In this document: positions 14,844 to 22,691 of the stretch, piece by piece
Position numbering within the stretch: position 1 is the stretch's first letter
Layout: each line of letters opens with the position of its first letter
From: DATBIO01 sp036556965
GTDB taxonomy: Bacteria > Acidobacteriota > Vicinamibacteria > Fen-336
Direction of reading: 5' to 3'
NCBI GenBank assembly: GCA_036556965.1
Contig: DATBIO010000010.1
Location: forward strand, 1 to 23,837
Length of the DNA stretch: 23,837 nucleotides
Translations under genes and position numbers: made by a program
The notes under the pieces: model-generated
What the model saw: only the letters and a program-made list of their open reading frames with translations
The model's database searches: none
What the model was told of the DNA's origin: nothing

Positions 14844-14876
14844 CCTCCGTTTCACGCCCTTCGGGGGGAGGTCCGT

Positions 14877-15857
14877 GTGGCGGGGCGCAAGGGGTTCATC
14901 ACCGGCATCACCGGCCAGGACGGCAGCTACCTGGCCGAGCTGCTCCTGGAGAAGGGCTACGAGGTCCACGGCCTCGTCCGCCGCAGCAGCTCCTTCAACA
15001 CCTGGCGCATCGACCACGTGCGCGAGCGCCTGATCCTCCACTACGGCGATCTCGTGGACCAGAACAGCCTCATGCGCACCCTGGAGGCGGTCCAGCCCGA
15101 TGAGATCTACAACCTGGCCGCGCAGAGCCACGTCAAGGTCTCGTTCGAGATGCCGGAGTACACCGCCAACGTCACCGCCCTCGGCGTCATGCGCGTGCTC
15201 GACGCCGTGCGCGAGCTGCGCCTTTCCGCCCGCGTCTACCAGGCGGGCAGCTCCGAGATGTTCGGGCTGGTGCAGGAGACGCCCCAGACGGAGCGGACGC
15301 CCTTCCATCCCCGGTCGCCGTACGCCGCGGCCAAGGTGTTCGGCCACTGGATGGCCGTGAACTACCGCGAGGGCTACGGCATGCACGTCTCCAACGGCAT
15401 CCTCTTCAACCACGAGTCCCCGCGGCGGGGCGAGAACTTCGTCACGCGCAAGATCACCATGGGCCTGGCCGCCATCCGCAAGGGTCGCGCGCAGGAGCTG
15501 CGCCTGGGCAACCTGGACGCCAAGCGCGATTGGGGCTACGCGCGCGACTACGTCGAGGCGATGTGGCTGATGCTGCAGCAGGAGAAGCCGGACGACTACG
15601 TGGTGGCCACCGGGGAGACGCGCTCCGTGCGGGAGTTCCTGGAGGAGGCGTTCGGCTACGCAGGGCTGGACTGGCAGAAGCACGTGGTGGTGGACCCCAA
15701 GTACTTCCGGCCCTCGGAGGTGGACCTCCTCCAGGGCGATCCCGGCAAGGCCCGCGCGGCGCTGGGCTGGCAGCCCCGCGTCACCTTCAAGGAGCTGGTG
15801 CGCCTGATGGTGGACGCGGACATGGAGCAGGACGGGCCCATCCGGCCCCCGCGCTGA
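14877..15857 (+). CDS. gmd: GDP-mannose 4,6-dehydratase
   Basis: 326 aa extended short-chain dehydrogenase that converts GDP-D-mannose to GDP-4-keto-6-deoxy-D-mannose, the precursor of GDP-fucose, GDP-rhamnose and perosamine for surface polysaccharide. Visible: NADP-binding GITGQDGSYLAELLLEKGYE, RRSSSFNTWRID, NLAAQSHVKVSFE, AGSSEMFG with the active-site Ser and Glu, the catalytic YAAAK, NGILFNHESPRRGENFVTRK, and DWGYARDYVEAMW. GTG 14877 follows GGGGGGAGG by five bases. The partner epimerase/reductase (fcl, rmd) and glycosyltransferases are absent here, so it is unlinked from a visible sugar operon. Its TGA stop lies in the loop of a terminator-like hairpin. Confidence 0.96.
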   Translation: MAGRKGFITGITGQDGSYLAELLLEKGYEVHGLVRRSSSFNTWRIDHVRERLILHYGDLVDQNSLMRTLEAVQPDEIYNLAAQSHVKVSFEMPEYTANVTALGVMRVLDAVRELRLSARVYQAGSSEMFGLVQETPQTERTPFHPRSPYAAAKVFGHWMAVNYREGYGMHVSNGILFNHESPRRGENFVTRKITMGLAAIRKGRAQELRLGNLDAKRDWGYARDYVEAMWLMLQQEKPDDYVVATGETRSVREFLEEAFGYAGLDWQKHVVVDPKYFRPSEVDLLQGDPGKARAALGWQPRVTFKELVRLMVDADMEQDGPIRPPR

Positions 15858-15864
15858 GGCGCGG
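15849..15864. terminator. Hairpin spanning the gmd stop, between convergent genes
   Basis: CCGCGC (15849-15854) pairs with GCGCGG (15859-15864). The loop TGAG contains the gmd stop codon, and the ispG stop (minus strand) starts at the next base. Short, but ideally placed to separate the convergent units; no T tract. Confidence 0.4.
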
Positions 15865-16998
15865 TCAGGACGAGCGCGCGGCGATCAGGGCGTCGAGCTC
15901 GGCGCGGAGGCGGGGCAGGATCTCGTCGTAGGTGAAGGCCCCCAGCGTCTGCGTCTTCCGCTTCAGGTTGACGTGGGTGGGGCCGCACCAGAGGCCGAGG
16001 TCGGCGTCGTCCGTCTCCCCCGGGCCGTTCACGCGGCAGCCCATGACGGCGATGGTCAGGGCGTGGCGCTCGGCGTAGACCGTCATCTCCTTCACCGCCT
16101 CCGCCAGCTCCACGAAGCGCTCGTTCTCCACCCGCGAGCAGGAGGGGCAGGAGATGATGTTGAGCTTGTCGTCGTCGAAGACGGGCACGGAACGGAACCG
16201 GCCCGCCGCGATGTCGGCCAGGATCTGCCGCCCTACCGCGATCTCCTCGTGCTTGCGCGGGTTGGGCAGGGTGAGGCTGACGCGGAGCGTCTCCCCGATG
16301 CCGCGGGAGAGGAGCTGCTCGAAGGCCACCCGCGTCTTGATGATCCCCTCCGGGGGGATGCCCGCCTCCGTGACCCCCAGGTGCAGGGGCACGTCCGGCC
16401 GGCGCTCCGCGAAGCGGCGGTTGGCCTCGATCACCTTGCGGGGGTGCGAGTCCTTGAGGCTGACCACGTAGCGGTCGAAGCCGGCGTCCTCGAGGTGGCC
16501 GCAGTGCTCGAGGGCCGAGTCGACCATGGCCTCCACGTCGTCCTCGCCGTGGCGGGCCTTGACCCCGGGGTCCACGCTCCCGCAGTTCACGCCCACGCGC
16601 AGCGCGCAGTCGTGGTCGCGCGCCACCGCGGCCAGGAAGCGGACCTTGTCCGCCACCGGCTTCTCCTTCTCGTGGTGGTAGAGGTGCCCGGGGTTGTAGC
16701 GCACCTTGTCCACGTGCGGCGCCACGGCGGCGGCCAGCCGGTAGTTCTCCTGGAGGTCCACCACCAGGTTGGCGCTCGTCTGCCGGCGGATCTCGGCCAG
16801 CGCCTCCACGTCGCGGGCGCTGTCCACGGCCACACGGACCACGTCGCCCCCGGCGCGGCGGATGGCCTCCGCCTGCTCGACGGTGGCGTCGACGTCCTGG
16901 GTGCGCGTGGCGCACATGCTCTGCACGGCCACGGGATGGCCGCCGCCGATGGTGACGGTGCCGACCCGCACCCCCCGCGTCCGCCGCGGCGTGCTCAC
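15865..16998 (-). CDS. ispG: 4-hydroxy-3-methylbut-2-en-1-yl diphosphate synthase (MEP pathway)
   Basis: 377 aa. IspG/GcpE reduces methylerythritol cyclodiphosphate to HMBPP, the penultimate isoprenoid step, using a [4Fe-4S] cluster. The cluster ligands are visible: Cys284 and Cys287 in SCPSCSR, Cys321 in MGCRVNGPGE, with Glu328 completing the set. The TIM-barrel half carries GGGHPVAVQSM, RVAVDSARD, VDLQENYRLA, VRYNPGH and RVGVNCGSVD. Length fits the two-domain bacterial form. GTG 16998 has CGGAG about eight bases upstream and lies 13 bases after the PHP gene stop, so the two are probably co-transcribed. Its presence shows the organism uses the MEP route. Confidence 0.97.
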   Translation of the reverse strand: MSTPRRTRGVRVGTVTIGGGHPVAVQSMCATRTQDVDATVEQAEAIRRAGGDVVRVAVDSARDVEALAEIRRQTSANLVVDLQENYRLAAAVAPHVDKVRYNPGHLYHHEKEKPVADKVRFLAAVARDHDCALRVGVNCGSVDPGVKARHGEDDVEAMVDSALEHCGHLEDAGFDRYVVSLKDSHPRKVIEANRRFAERRPDVPLHLGVTEAGIPPEGIIKTRVAFEQLLSRGIGETLRVSLTLPNPRKHEEIAVGRQILADIAAGRFRSVPVFDDDKLNIISCPSCSRVENERFVELAEAVKEMTVYAERHALTIAVMGCRVNGPGETDDADLGLWCGPTHVNLKRKTQTLGAFTYDEILPRLRAELDALIAARSS

Positions 16999-17011
16999 GA
17001 GGGGGCTCCGC

Positions 17012-17731
17012 TCAGGCGAGGGGCGCGCGCGCCGCGGGCCCCGGCGCGGGAATGCGGAACGGGAAGAAGAAGGCGCGCCGGCGCTCCTGGCGCCAGGCGT
17101 CCCGCAGGCGCGTCATCGGGCGCAAGGGCGCCGTGACCACGCGCACCCGCTTGGCGCGGATGGCGGCGAACACCGCGGGGATGGTCCGGGCCTCGGCCTC
17201 CACCAGGGTGTAGGTGGTCCCGAGCTGCCACAGGCGGTGACTGTCGGAGGTCCCCACCAGGGGCAGGTCCATGCGCCGGGCGTACTCCACGGCCTTGCGG
17301 TTGAAGTCCACGCGCGCGGTGTAGAAGTGCGAGAACTCGAGGGCGTCGAACAGGTCGAGGTTCTCGCCGACCTTGCGCCCCAGGCACTTCGGCGCGGGGA
17401 AGAAGGGGTGCGGGGCGATGACCAGCCCGCCGTCCCGCCGGCGCTCGCGCACGTGCGCGAAGGTGCGCACGCGCAGGCGCTGGTAGGGCATGTCCAGGAG
17501 CAGCGTGTGGCGGCCCTCGATGGCCGCCTCCACCCCGGGGATGAGCAGGATGCCCAGGTCCTCCGCCCGCCGGCGCAGGTCCTCCGTGTGGATGCGCTTG
17601 TTGTGGCAGGTCAGGGCCAGGACGTCGAAGCCCTGCCGGGCCGCCTCGTGGAGCAGCTGCACGGCGGTGTAGCGGATGAAGTCGTGGGGGTCCTCGCGCG
17701 TGTGGATGTGGAAGTCGGCCTTCAGCAGCAC
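17012..17731 (-). CDS. PHP-domain metal-dependent phosphoesterase
   Basis: 239 aa. The PHP metal-site motifs appear in order: DFHIHT (His8, His10), LTCHNKR (His43; the common form is TDHN, so Cys replaces Asp), PGVEA (Glu68), HTLLL (His75), APHP (His108), EFSHF (His135) and TSDSH (Asp163, His165). Family members are trinuclear-metal phosphatases or phosphodiesterases acting on nucleotides or sugar phosphates; this one's substrate is unknown. The C-terminal ~60 residues are Arg-rich and end in a Pro/Ala tail. GTG 17731 is the start because HIHT must lie near the N-terminus. A good promoter lies upstream and ispG follows after 13 bases. Confidence 0.87.
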   Translation of the reverse strand: MLLKADFHIHTREDPHDFIRYTAVQLLHEAARQGFDVLALTCHNKRIHTEDLRRRAEDLGILLIPGVEAAIEGRHTLLLDMPYQRLRVRTFAHVRERRRDGGLVIAPHPFFPAPKCLGRKVGENLDLFDALEFSHFYTARVDFNRKAVEYARRMDLPLVGTSDSHRLWQLGTTYTLVEAEARTIPAVFAAIRAKRVRVVTAPLRPMTRLRDAWRQERRRAFFFPFRIPAPGPAARAPLA

Positions 17732-17758
17732 GCGCCCTTCGTCCCCCGCAAAAGTCCC

Positions 17759-17787
17759 AGTATGGAGAAGGGCGCCCGTCCGTTCAA
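17759..17787 (-). promoter_or_regulatory. Sigma-70-type promoter of the PHP-ispG unit
   Basis: On the minus strand, TTGAAC (17787-17782) and CATACT (17764-17759) are 17 bases apart. The -35 overlaps the stop codon of the ABC permease. The predicted start near 17752 gives a ~20-base leader to GTG 17731. Confidence 0.55.
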
Positions 17788-19496
17788 GCCGCCAGGTCCT
17801 CCAGGGCCTGCACCCCGCGCCGCATCGAGGTCCAGAACATCACCAGGCACAGGACGAGGGCCGCCGCGAAGGACAGGACCATGAGCGCCCCCTTGTAGGG
17901 GGGCACGGGCAGGTCGTGGAAGCGGTGCCAGAGGTAGGTGAAGGACGGCCAGGCCAGGAGCGCGATCTCGGCCACGATGAACTGGACGGCGGCGATCATG
18001 AAGGAGATCCCGCCGTAGGAGCCGGCCACCTGGGCGACGTTCTCCGCGGTGAAGCGGGGGTTGCGGGCGCCCATGCCCGTGGCCATGCCCACCAGGGCGA
18101 AGGTCATGAAGAAGATGGCCAGGGCGGCCAGCGCCTTCAGGAAGGGCACCGCGCCCAGGAACTCGTTGGAGGCGATGGTCAGGGCCTCGGCCAGGAGGAG
18201 GATGGGCACCAGCCCCGTCCAGAACTTCGACCAGAGGAAGGCCTTCATGGAGACGGGGGACGAGCGCACCACCCAGAAGGCGCGCCCCTCCGCGGACACG
18301 GCGGGGAAGACGAAGCGGACGGCCACCGCCGAGAGGACGAAGGCGGCCAGGCCCAGGTTCACGAACGCGTAGGCGTTCTTGACCAGGCCGCTCATGTAGG
18401 GGATGCGGTCGAGGTCCAGCACCCGGAAGTTGTAGAGGTAGACGAAGACGAGGGCCAGCAGGAGCAGGAGCTGCGACCACTGCGTGGTGTCGCGCAGGAA
18501 CACCTTCACGTCCTTGAGGAGCAGCGCGCGCTGGGGCAGGGCCAGGGGGAGGCGGCCGAAGAGGACCTCCACCCCGCGCAGGCGGGTGAAGCGGGCCTTG
18601 CGCGCTTCCTGCGCCTTGCTCCAGCCCGTCCAGTAGAGCCGGGAGAACGCGGAGCGCGCGGCGACGGTGGCGAAGAGGGCCGTGGTCCACAGCGCGCCGG
18701 CGTGCAGCCAGTCCATCCGCCCCTGGAGGGCGGAGAACAGCGTCTCGCCCGCCCAGAACGAGGGCAGGAGCGGGGTCACCGGCGACTGCAGGGTGGCGAA
18801 GAAGTCGGTCACGTCGGGCAGCGCCTGCGTGCTGAGCAGCCTCTCCGGCCGCACGAAGCGCAGGAGCAGGATGAGGGTGACCCCGAAGAGGAGGCCCATC
18901 AGCATGAGGATGTCGCGCGCGCGGCGGGCGGGGAAGACGTTGACCAGGGCCAGGGTGACCAGCGAGCCCAGGGCCACGGGGATGAGCACGAAGGGCAGGA
19001 GGGTCACGGGGATGGCCAGGTAGTAGCCCGGACCGGCGCAGCGGGCGAGGCCCACCGCGAGCAGGACGGGCCCCAGGAAGACCACCACCATCCACGAGGC
19101 CTGGCCCACGGTCTTGGCGAAGCGCGAGTAGAAGAGGCGCTTGCCGTCGAGGGGGGCGGCGATCAGGAGGCGCAGGTCCTCGGAGAGGAAGAAGGTGGAG
19201 AGGGCGGTGACCACCGCGCTGAAGGCGAGGAAGGAGAGGAAGGTGAGGAAGAGCCAGGACAGGCCCAGCCGGACCAGGTAGTCGCCCAGCTCTTCGTAGT
19301 CCAGGAGCTGCCAGGTCAGCCAGAACACGATGGCGAAGATGGACAGGGCCACCGTGAGGGAGATGCCCCCGAAGACCACGGCCCGCCGGGTGTCGCCCTT
19401 CTCGCGGCGACGGGCGGCGTTGCGCATGCCCCACCAGACCGGCATGAGCAGGTAGGGGAACGGGTAGGAGGCCCGTCGGGCGACGGCGCCGGCCAT
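17784..19496 (-). CDS. Large ABC exporter permease
   Basis: 570 aa integral membrane protein with many hydrophobic segments in two similar halves (e.g. AVVFGGISLTVALSIFAIVF, WLFLTFLSFLAFSAVVTALS, LGSLVTLALVNVFPARRARD; second half LLLLLALVFVYLYNF, NLGLAAFVLSAVAVRFVFPA, FFMTFALVGMATGMGARNP). The cytoplasmic-loop phrase FFLSEDLRLLIAAPLDGKRL and a second-half counterpart (EGRAFWVVRSSPVSMKAFLW) are typical of the putative ABC-exporter permease family that fuses two ABC-2-like units. Its ATG shares one base with the stop of the ATPase gene (TGATG), so the two are made together. The transported substrate is unknown. Upstream in-frame sequence belongs to the ATPase gene, so ATG 19496 is preferred. 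Confidence 0.88.
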   Translation of the reverse strand: MAGAVARRASYPFPYLLMPVWWGMRNAARRREKGDTRRAVVFGGISLTVALSIFAIVFWLTWQLLDYEELGDYLVRLGLSWLFLTFLSFLAFSAVVTALSTFFLSEDLRLLIAAPLDGKRLFYSRFAKTVGQASWMVVVFLGPVLLAVGLARCAGPGYYLAIPVTLLPFVLIPVALGSLVTLALVNVFPARRARDILMLMGLLFGVTLILLLRFVRPERLLSTQALPDVTDFFATLQSPVTPLLPSFWAGETLFSALQGRMDWLHAGALWTTALFATVAARSAFSRLYWTGWSKAQEARKARFTRLRGVEVLFGRLPLALPQRALLLKDVKVFLRDTTQWSQLLLLLALVFVYLYNFRVLDLDRIPYMSGLVKNAYAFVNLGLAAFVLSAVAVRFVFPAVSAEGRAFWVVRSSPVSMKAFLWSKFWTGLVPILLLAEALTIASNEFLGAVPFLKALAALAIFFMTFALVGMATGMGARNPRFTAENVAQVAGSYGGISFMIAAVQFIVAEIALLAWPSFTYLWHRFHDLPVPPYKGALMVLSFAAALVLCLVMFWTSMRRGVQALEDLAA

Positions 19497-20248
19497 CAGA
19501 CCACGTCCTCGATCTCCTGCAGCGCGCTGCCGCCCGTGAGGGTGAGGAACAGGGGCGTGAGCTGGGTGTCCTCGGTGCCGGCCAGAGCGCGCAGCTCGTC
19601 CACGGTGCCGCGGGCGATGATCCTCCCGCGGTTGATGATGCTGATGCGGTCGCACATCTCCTGCGCGACCTCCAGGGTGTGGGTGCTCATGAGGATGGCC
19701 ACGCCCTTGCGGCTCATGGCGCGGAAGACGTCCTTGATGAGGCGGGCGCCGCGGGGATCGAGGCCCACCATCGGCTCGTCCACCAGCACCGCCCGCGGCC
19801 GGTGGAGGAAGGCCGCGCACATCACCAGCCGCTGCTTCATGCCGTGGGAGAAGCTCTCCACCAGCTCGCCTTCCCACTTCGAGAGCTCGAACAGCTCGAG
19901 CACCTCCGCGATGCGCTGGCCCACGCCGTTTCCGTCCAGGCCGTAGAGCCCTCCGTGGAAGCGGAGGAACTCGCCCGCGGTCAGCTTCTCGTACACGAAG
20001 GGACGGTCGGGGATGAAGCCCAGGGAGGCCTTGGCCGCCTCGGGTTCCCGCTCCATGTCGTGGCCGCCGATGCTCACGCGGCCGGCGGTGGGCTTGAGGA
20101 GGCCGGCGATGATGCGGATGGTGGTGGTCTTGCCCGCCCCGTTGGGGCCGAGGAAGCCGTGGATCTCGCCGTCCCCCACCTCGAGGCTCACGTCGTCCAC
20201 CGCGGTGAAGGGCCCGAACTTCTTGACGACGCCCTCGACGGAGATCAT
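19496..20248 (-). CDS. ABC transporter ATP-binding protein
   Basis: 250 aa, complete nucleotide-binding domain: Walker A GPNGAGKTT (34-42, Lys40), a Q-loop region in SLGFIPDRPFVYEKLTAGEF, signature SFSHGMKQRLVMC, Walker B AVLVDEPMVGLDPRG and H-loop STHTLEVAQEMCD. This is the DRR/CcmA-like type that drives ABC-2 exporters. The C-terminal ~30 residues carry a short extension (LTPLFLTLTGGSALQEIEDV). Its ATG overlaps the stop of the transglutaminase gene (ATGA), and its stop overlaps the permease start, giving a tight three-gene unit. It energises the permease from the cytoplasmic side. Confidence 0.95.
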   Translation of the reverse strand: MISVEGVVKKFGPFTAVDDVSLEVGDGEIHGFLGPNGAGKTTTIRIIAGLLKPTAGRVSIGGHDMEREPEAAKASLGFIPDRPFVYEKLTAGEFLRFHGGLYGLDGNGVGQRIAEVLELFELSKWEGELVESFSHGMKQRLVMCAAFLHRPRAVLVDEPMVGLDPRGARLIKDVFRAMSRKGVAILMSTHTLEVAQEMCDRISIINRGRIIARGTVDELRALAGTEDTQLTPLFLTLTGGSALQEIEDVV

Positions 20249-21861
20249 GCCGGGGGAGCGGACCAGCAGCCGCGGCGGCCGCCGTCGCGCTTGGGCAGGG
20301 CGAGGTCGAGCGGCCGCAGGTCGTGGGCGGGACGGCCCACCAGGATGGGGGTGGCGCCCTCCGCCAGCTTCAGCTCGAGCACGGACATGCGCGCCCGCCC
20401 CACCGCGGGCAGGATGGCCGCCTGCTTGTCCAGGCCGCCGCGGGCCAGGCGCAGGTGGGTGGCGTCGGCGGGGAACTGGTTGAGGGTGGGGTCCGCGGGC
20501 AGCCAGAGGCCGCGTCGTCCCTCCGCCACGTATACCTCGGGCCAGGCGTGGTAGTAGAAGGCGCCGCGCAGGTGCACGAGGCCGACGGCGATGCGCGCGG
20601 GGATGCCCAGGGCGCGGGCCAGGGCCACGTAGAGGGCGGTGTGCTCGTTGCAGTCGCCCACCCGCGTGCGCAGCACCTCCGCCGCGGAGGGCAGGGAGAC
20701 GGTCGGCTTCTTCTCCAGCAGGGCGTTGACGTGGCGCACCAGCCGCTCGGCGCGCGCACGGGGCTCCGGCTTCACGCCCTGCACCGCGCGCTGCGCCTCC
20801 GCCACGATGGCGGGGTCGTCGCTCTCCAGGAGGGGCTCAGGATCCAGGAAGCGCGCGGCCTCCGGATCGGCCGGGCCCGGCGTGAGCTGGCGCGCGTCCA
20901 CCACCTCGAAGACGTTGCCGTCCACGGTCTGGCCCGCCCCCTGGAGGTCCGGTCCTCCAACGGGGAAGCCCTCCAGGCGGACCCGCAGCTTCTGCACCGC
21001 GGTGGGCTCGTCGATCCGCCGCGGGGGGCTGGGCACCACCGCCGCCGCCTCCATGAGGTCGGCCTGGACCTGTCCCGGCACGGCCAGGGCCGTGGCCTGC
21101 GCCCGCGTCTCCTTGACCACCATCAGGCCCAGGCCGCTCTCCTCGCGCACCACCTCGCCCGTGTCCGTCACCCACGCCGTCTGGGTGATGCCCGAGAAGG
21201 TCATCTCCACCTTGAAGGCAGGCACGGGAAGGCCGCCCGCGCGCACGACCTCGCGCTGGTGGACGAGCAGCTCCATGGGAGCGTTGCGCATGGTGGCGGG
21301 GTCGAACACCTGCACGGTCCGCCGCGCTCCGGGCTTCAGGCCCTCCGCGGCCAGGCGTCGGGAGAGGTTCAGGGAAAGGGCGGGCGGCTCGGGCAGCTCG
21401 CGCACCTCCGTGCGGCGGCTGCCCCCGGACACGAAGGTCACCGTGAGCCGCCGGCCATCCACCGTCCCTTCCACGGCGATGGGCCCCGAGCCCGGGTCCA
21501 TGGAGAAGACGAAGGAGCGCAGGGAGAAGTCATGGGCCACCTGGGCGCGCGTGCGCAGGCGGGCGGCGGTGGTGGCGCCGAGCAGCCGCATCTGGAGGCT
21601 GCCGTCCTCCGCGAGCTCGAAGCCGGTGTCGGTGGGGGTCATCTGGCTGACGATGAAGCCGATCTTCTCGCCTCGGTAGTAGACGCCCTTCCACTGGGCG
21701 CCCGAGCCGTAACGCGAGACGTCGGTGGCCAGGCTGCCGGCGGAGTCACGGAGATAGGCGCTCCGCACGAGGAGGCCCATCTGGCCCAGCCAGGCCACGG
21801 CCACGGCCAGGGAGAGGATGCGGGAGAGCCGGCGGGACGGCGGGCGCCAGAGGAGCGTCAC
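20245..21861 (-). CDS. Membrane-anchored transglutaminase-like protein
   Basis: 538 aa. One N-terminal hydrophobic segment (LSRILSLAVAVAWLGQMGLL) precedes ~350 residues of mostly beta, export-type sequence (e.g. GVYYRGEKIGFIVSQMTPTD, GTVDGRRLTVTFVSG, FKVEMTFSGITQTAWVTDTG) and a transglutaminase-like core. The triad is visible: Cys404 in VGDCNEHTALYVALARALG, His438 in YYHAWPEVYV and Asp457 in LPADPT. Such cores act as thiol proteases, amidases or crosslinkers. The active domain is probably extracytoplasmic. GTG 21861 is chosen because it precedes the membrane segment, and a TATACT -10 lies at 21898-21893. It is the first gene of an operon with the ABC exporter, so it may process or accept the exporter's cargo. 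Confidence 0.86.
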   Translation of the reverse strand: MTLLWRPPSRRLSRILSLAVAVAWLGQMGLLVRSAYLRDSAGSLATDVSRYGSGAQWKGVYYRGEKIGFIVSQMTPTDTGFELAEDGSLQMRLLGATTAARLRTRAQVAHDFSLRSFVFSMDPGSGPIAVEGTVDGRRLTVTFVSGGSRRTEVRELPEPPALSLNLSRRLAAEGLKPGARRTVQVFDPATMRNAPMELLVHQREVVRAGGLPVPAFKVEMTFSGITQTAWVTDTGEVVREESGLGLMVVKETRAQATALAVPGQVQADLMEAAAVVPSPPRRIDEPTAVQKLRVRLEGFPVGGPDLQGAGQTVDGNVFEVVDARQLTPGPADPEAARFLDPEPLLESDDPAIVAEAQRAVQGVKPEPRARAERLVRHVNALLEKKPTVSLPSAAEVLRTRVGDCNEHTALYVALARALGIPARIAVGLVHLRGAFYYHAWPEVYVAEGRRGLWLPADPTLNQFPADATHLRLARGGLDKQAAILPAVGRARMSVLELKLAEGATPILVGRPAHDLRPLDLALPKRDGGRRGCWSAPPA

Positions 21862-21892
21862 GGCCGGCGCCCTGGGGGGCGAATCACGCCCA

Positions 21893-21898
21893 AGTATA
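21893..21898 (-). promoter_or_regulatory. -10 element of the transglutaminase-ABC operon
   Basis: TATACT on the minus strand (5/6), start predicted near 21886, about 25 bases before GTG 21861. The -35 region is poor. It lies in the 81-base gap shared with the divergent trmJ gene. Confidence 0.45.
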
Positions 21899-21930
21899 CC
21901 GGCGGCGTGGCGCCGGCCTTCCCGCGGGGG

Positions 21931-21936
21931 TAGCGT
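21931..21936 (+). promoter_or_regulatory. -10-like element next to the trmJ start
   Basis: TAGCGT keeps the key T1, A2 and T6 of the -10 hexamer and lies six bases before GTG 21943. There is no Shine-Dalgarno sequence, so a leaderless transcript is possible. Weak on its own. Confidence 0.3.
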
Positions 21937-21942
21937 AGGGCC

Positions 21943-22683
21943 GTGGATCTCTCCGCGGTGGACGTGGTGCTGGTGCGGCCGGCGCGGGCCGCCAACGTGG
22001 CCGCCGCCTGCCGCGCCCTCAAGAACATGGGGCTGCGCTCCCTGGTCCTGGTGGAGCCGCCCGGAGGGCTGGAGGCGCCGGACGTCCGCGCCCTGGCCTA
22101 CGGAGCGTGGGACGTGCTGGACGGGGCCCGCGCCGTGGCCACCCTCGCGGAGGCCGTCCGGGACTGCACGGTGGTGGCGGGGACCTCGTCCCGCGAGGGG
22201 CCGGAGCAGGTCTCCCCGCGGGCCCTGGCCGAGGAGATGGCGGGGCGGGCGGGCGGCGGGCGGGTGGCCGTGGTCTTCGGGCCGGAGCGGACCGGCCTCA
22301 CCCGCGAGGAGCTGCAGCGGTGCCACCTGCACGTGCGCATCCCGTCCGATGCCGCCCAGCCGTCGCTCAACCTCGCGCAGGCCGTGCTCCTGGTGGCCTA
22401 CGAGCTGCGCCTGTCCGCCCTGCGCGGCCAGCCGGAGGCGGGGCCGGCGGGCGAGACGGCCGCCTCCGCCGCGCTCGAAGGCGCCCTGACCCACGTGCGC
22501 GAGGCCCTCCTCGCCATCGGCTACCTGAACCCGCAGAACCCGGACGAGGCCATGGCCGAGCTGAGGCGCTTCCTGGCCCGGGCGCGCGTCACGCCCCGCG
22601 AGCTCACGCTGCTCAGGGGCGTCGCCCGGCAGGCGCTCTGGGCGGCGGGCAGCGGGCCCGGCCCGCCCGGCGCGCCGCCATAA
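21943..22683 (+). CDS. trmJ: tRNA (cytidine/uridine-32 2'-O)-methyltransferase, TrmJ-like
   Basis: 246 aa SPOUT-fold enzyme with the three knot motifs: NVAAACRALKNMGL near the N-terminus, VVFGPERTGLT in the middle and PSLNLAQAVLLVAYEL. The C-terminal helical piece (YLNPQNPDEAMAELRRFLAR) is characteristic of TrmJ, which methylates ribose 32 in the tRNA anticodon loop, rather than of TrmH. GTG 21943 is the first start after an in-frame stop at 21931. tsaC begins nine bases after its stop, and a -10-like element overlaps that junction. Together with tsaC and hflX it forms a tRNA/ribosome maintenance group. Confidence 0.9.
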   Translation: MDLSAVDVVLVRPARAANVAAACRALKNMGLRSLVLVEPPGGLEAPDVRALAYGAWDVLDGARAVATLAEAVRDCTVVAGTSSREGPEQVSPRALAEEMAGRAGGGRVAVVFGPERTGLTREELQRCHLHVRIPSDAAQPSLNLAQAVLLVAYELRLSALRGQPEAGPAGETAASAALEGALTHVREALLAIGYLNPQNPDEAMAELRRFLARARVTPRELTLLRGVARQALWAAGSGPGPPGAPP

Positions 22684-22684
22684 T
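22679..22684 (+). promoter_or_regulatory. -10 element next to the tsaC start
   Basis: CATAAT (5/6) overlaps the TAA stop of trmJ and ends seven bases before ATG 22692, so transcription would begin at or beside the start codon. The GAGGGG between them touches the ATG and is too close to act as a ribosome site. Confidence 0.4.
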
Positions 22685-22691
22685 CGAGGGG

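Larger units (their letters stand above)
14276..14876. other. 601-base non-coding regulatory region
   Basis: No convincing gene in any frame. It holds, in order, an imperfect dyad (14285-14312), a sigma-54 promoter (14390-14405), short hairpin CTGGTC-ATGC-GACCAG (14519-14534), two 98-bp tandem hairpin repeats (14593-14788), and a sigma-70 promoter for gmd (14814-14843). The 12-mer GCGTCCCGACGC occurs at 14334-14345 and 14790-14801, and ten bases of its reverse complement at 14453-14462. The first ~130 bases are noticeably more AT-rich than the rest of the window. It may encode a structured RNA starting near 14416. Confidence 0.6.

Noticed and set aside
21862..22494. N-terminal extension of the transglutaminase protein through the trmJ region
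   Set aside because: The extra sequence is antisense to trmJ and has low-complexity GC-rich composition. GTG 21861 gives a normal membrane-anchored N-terminus.
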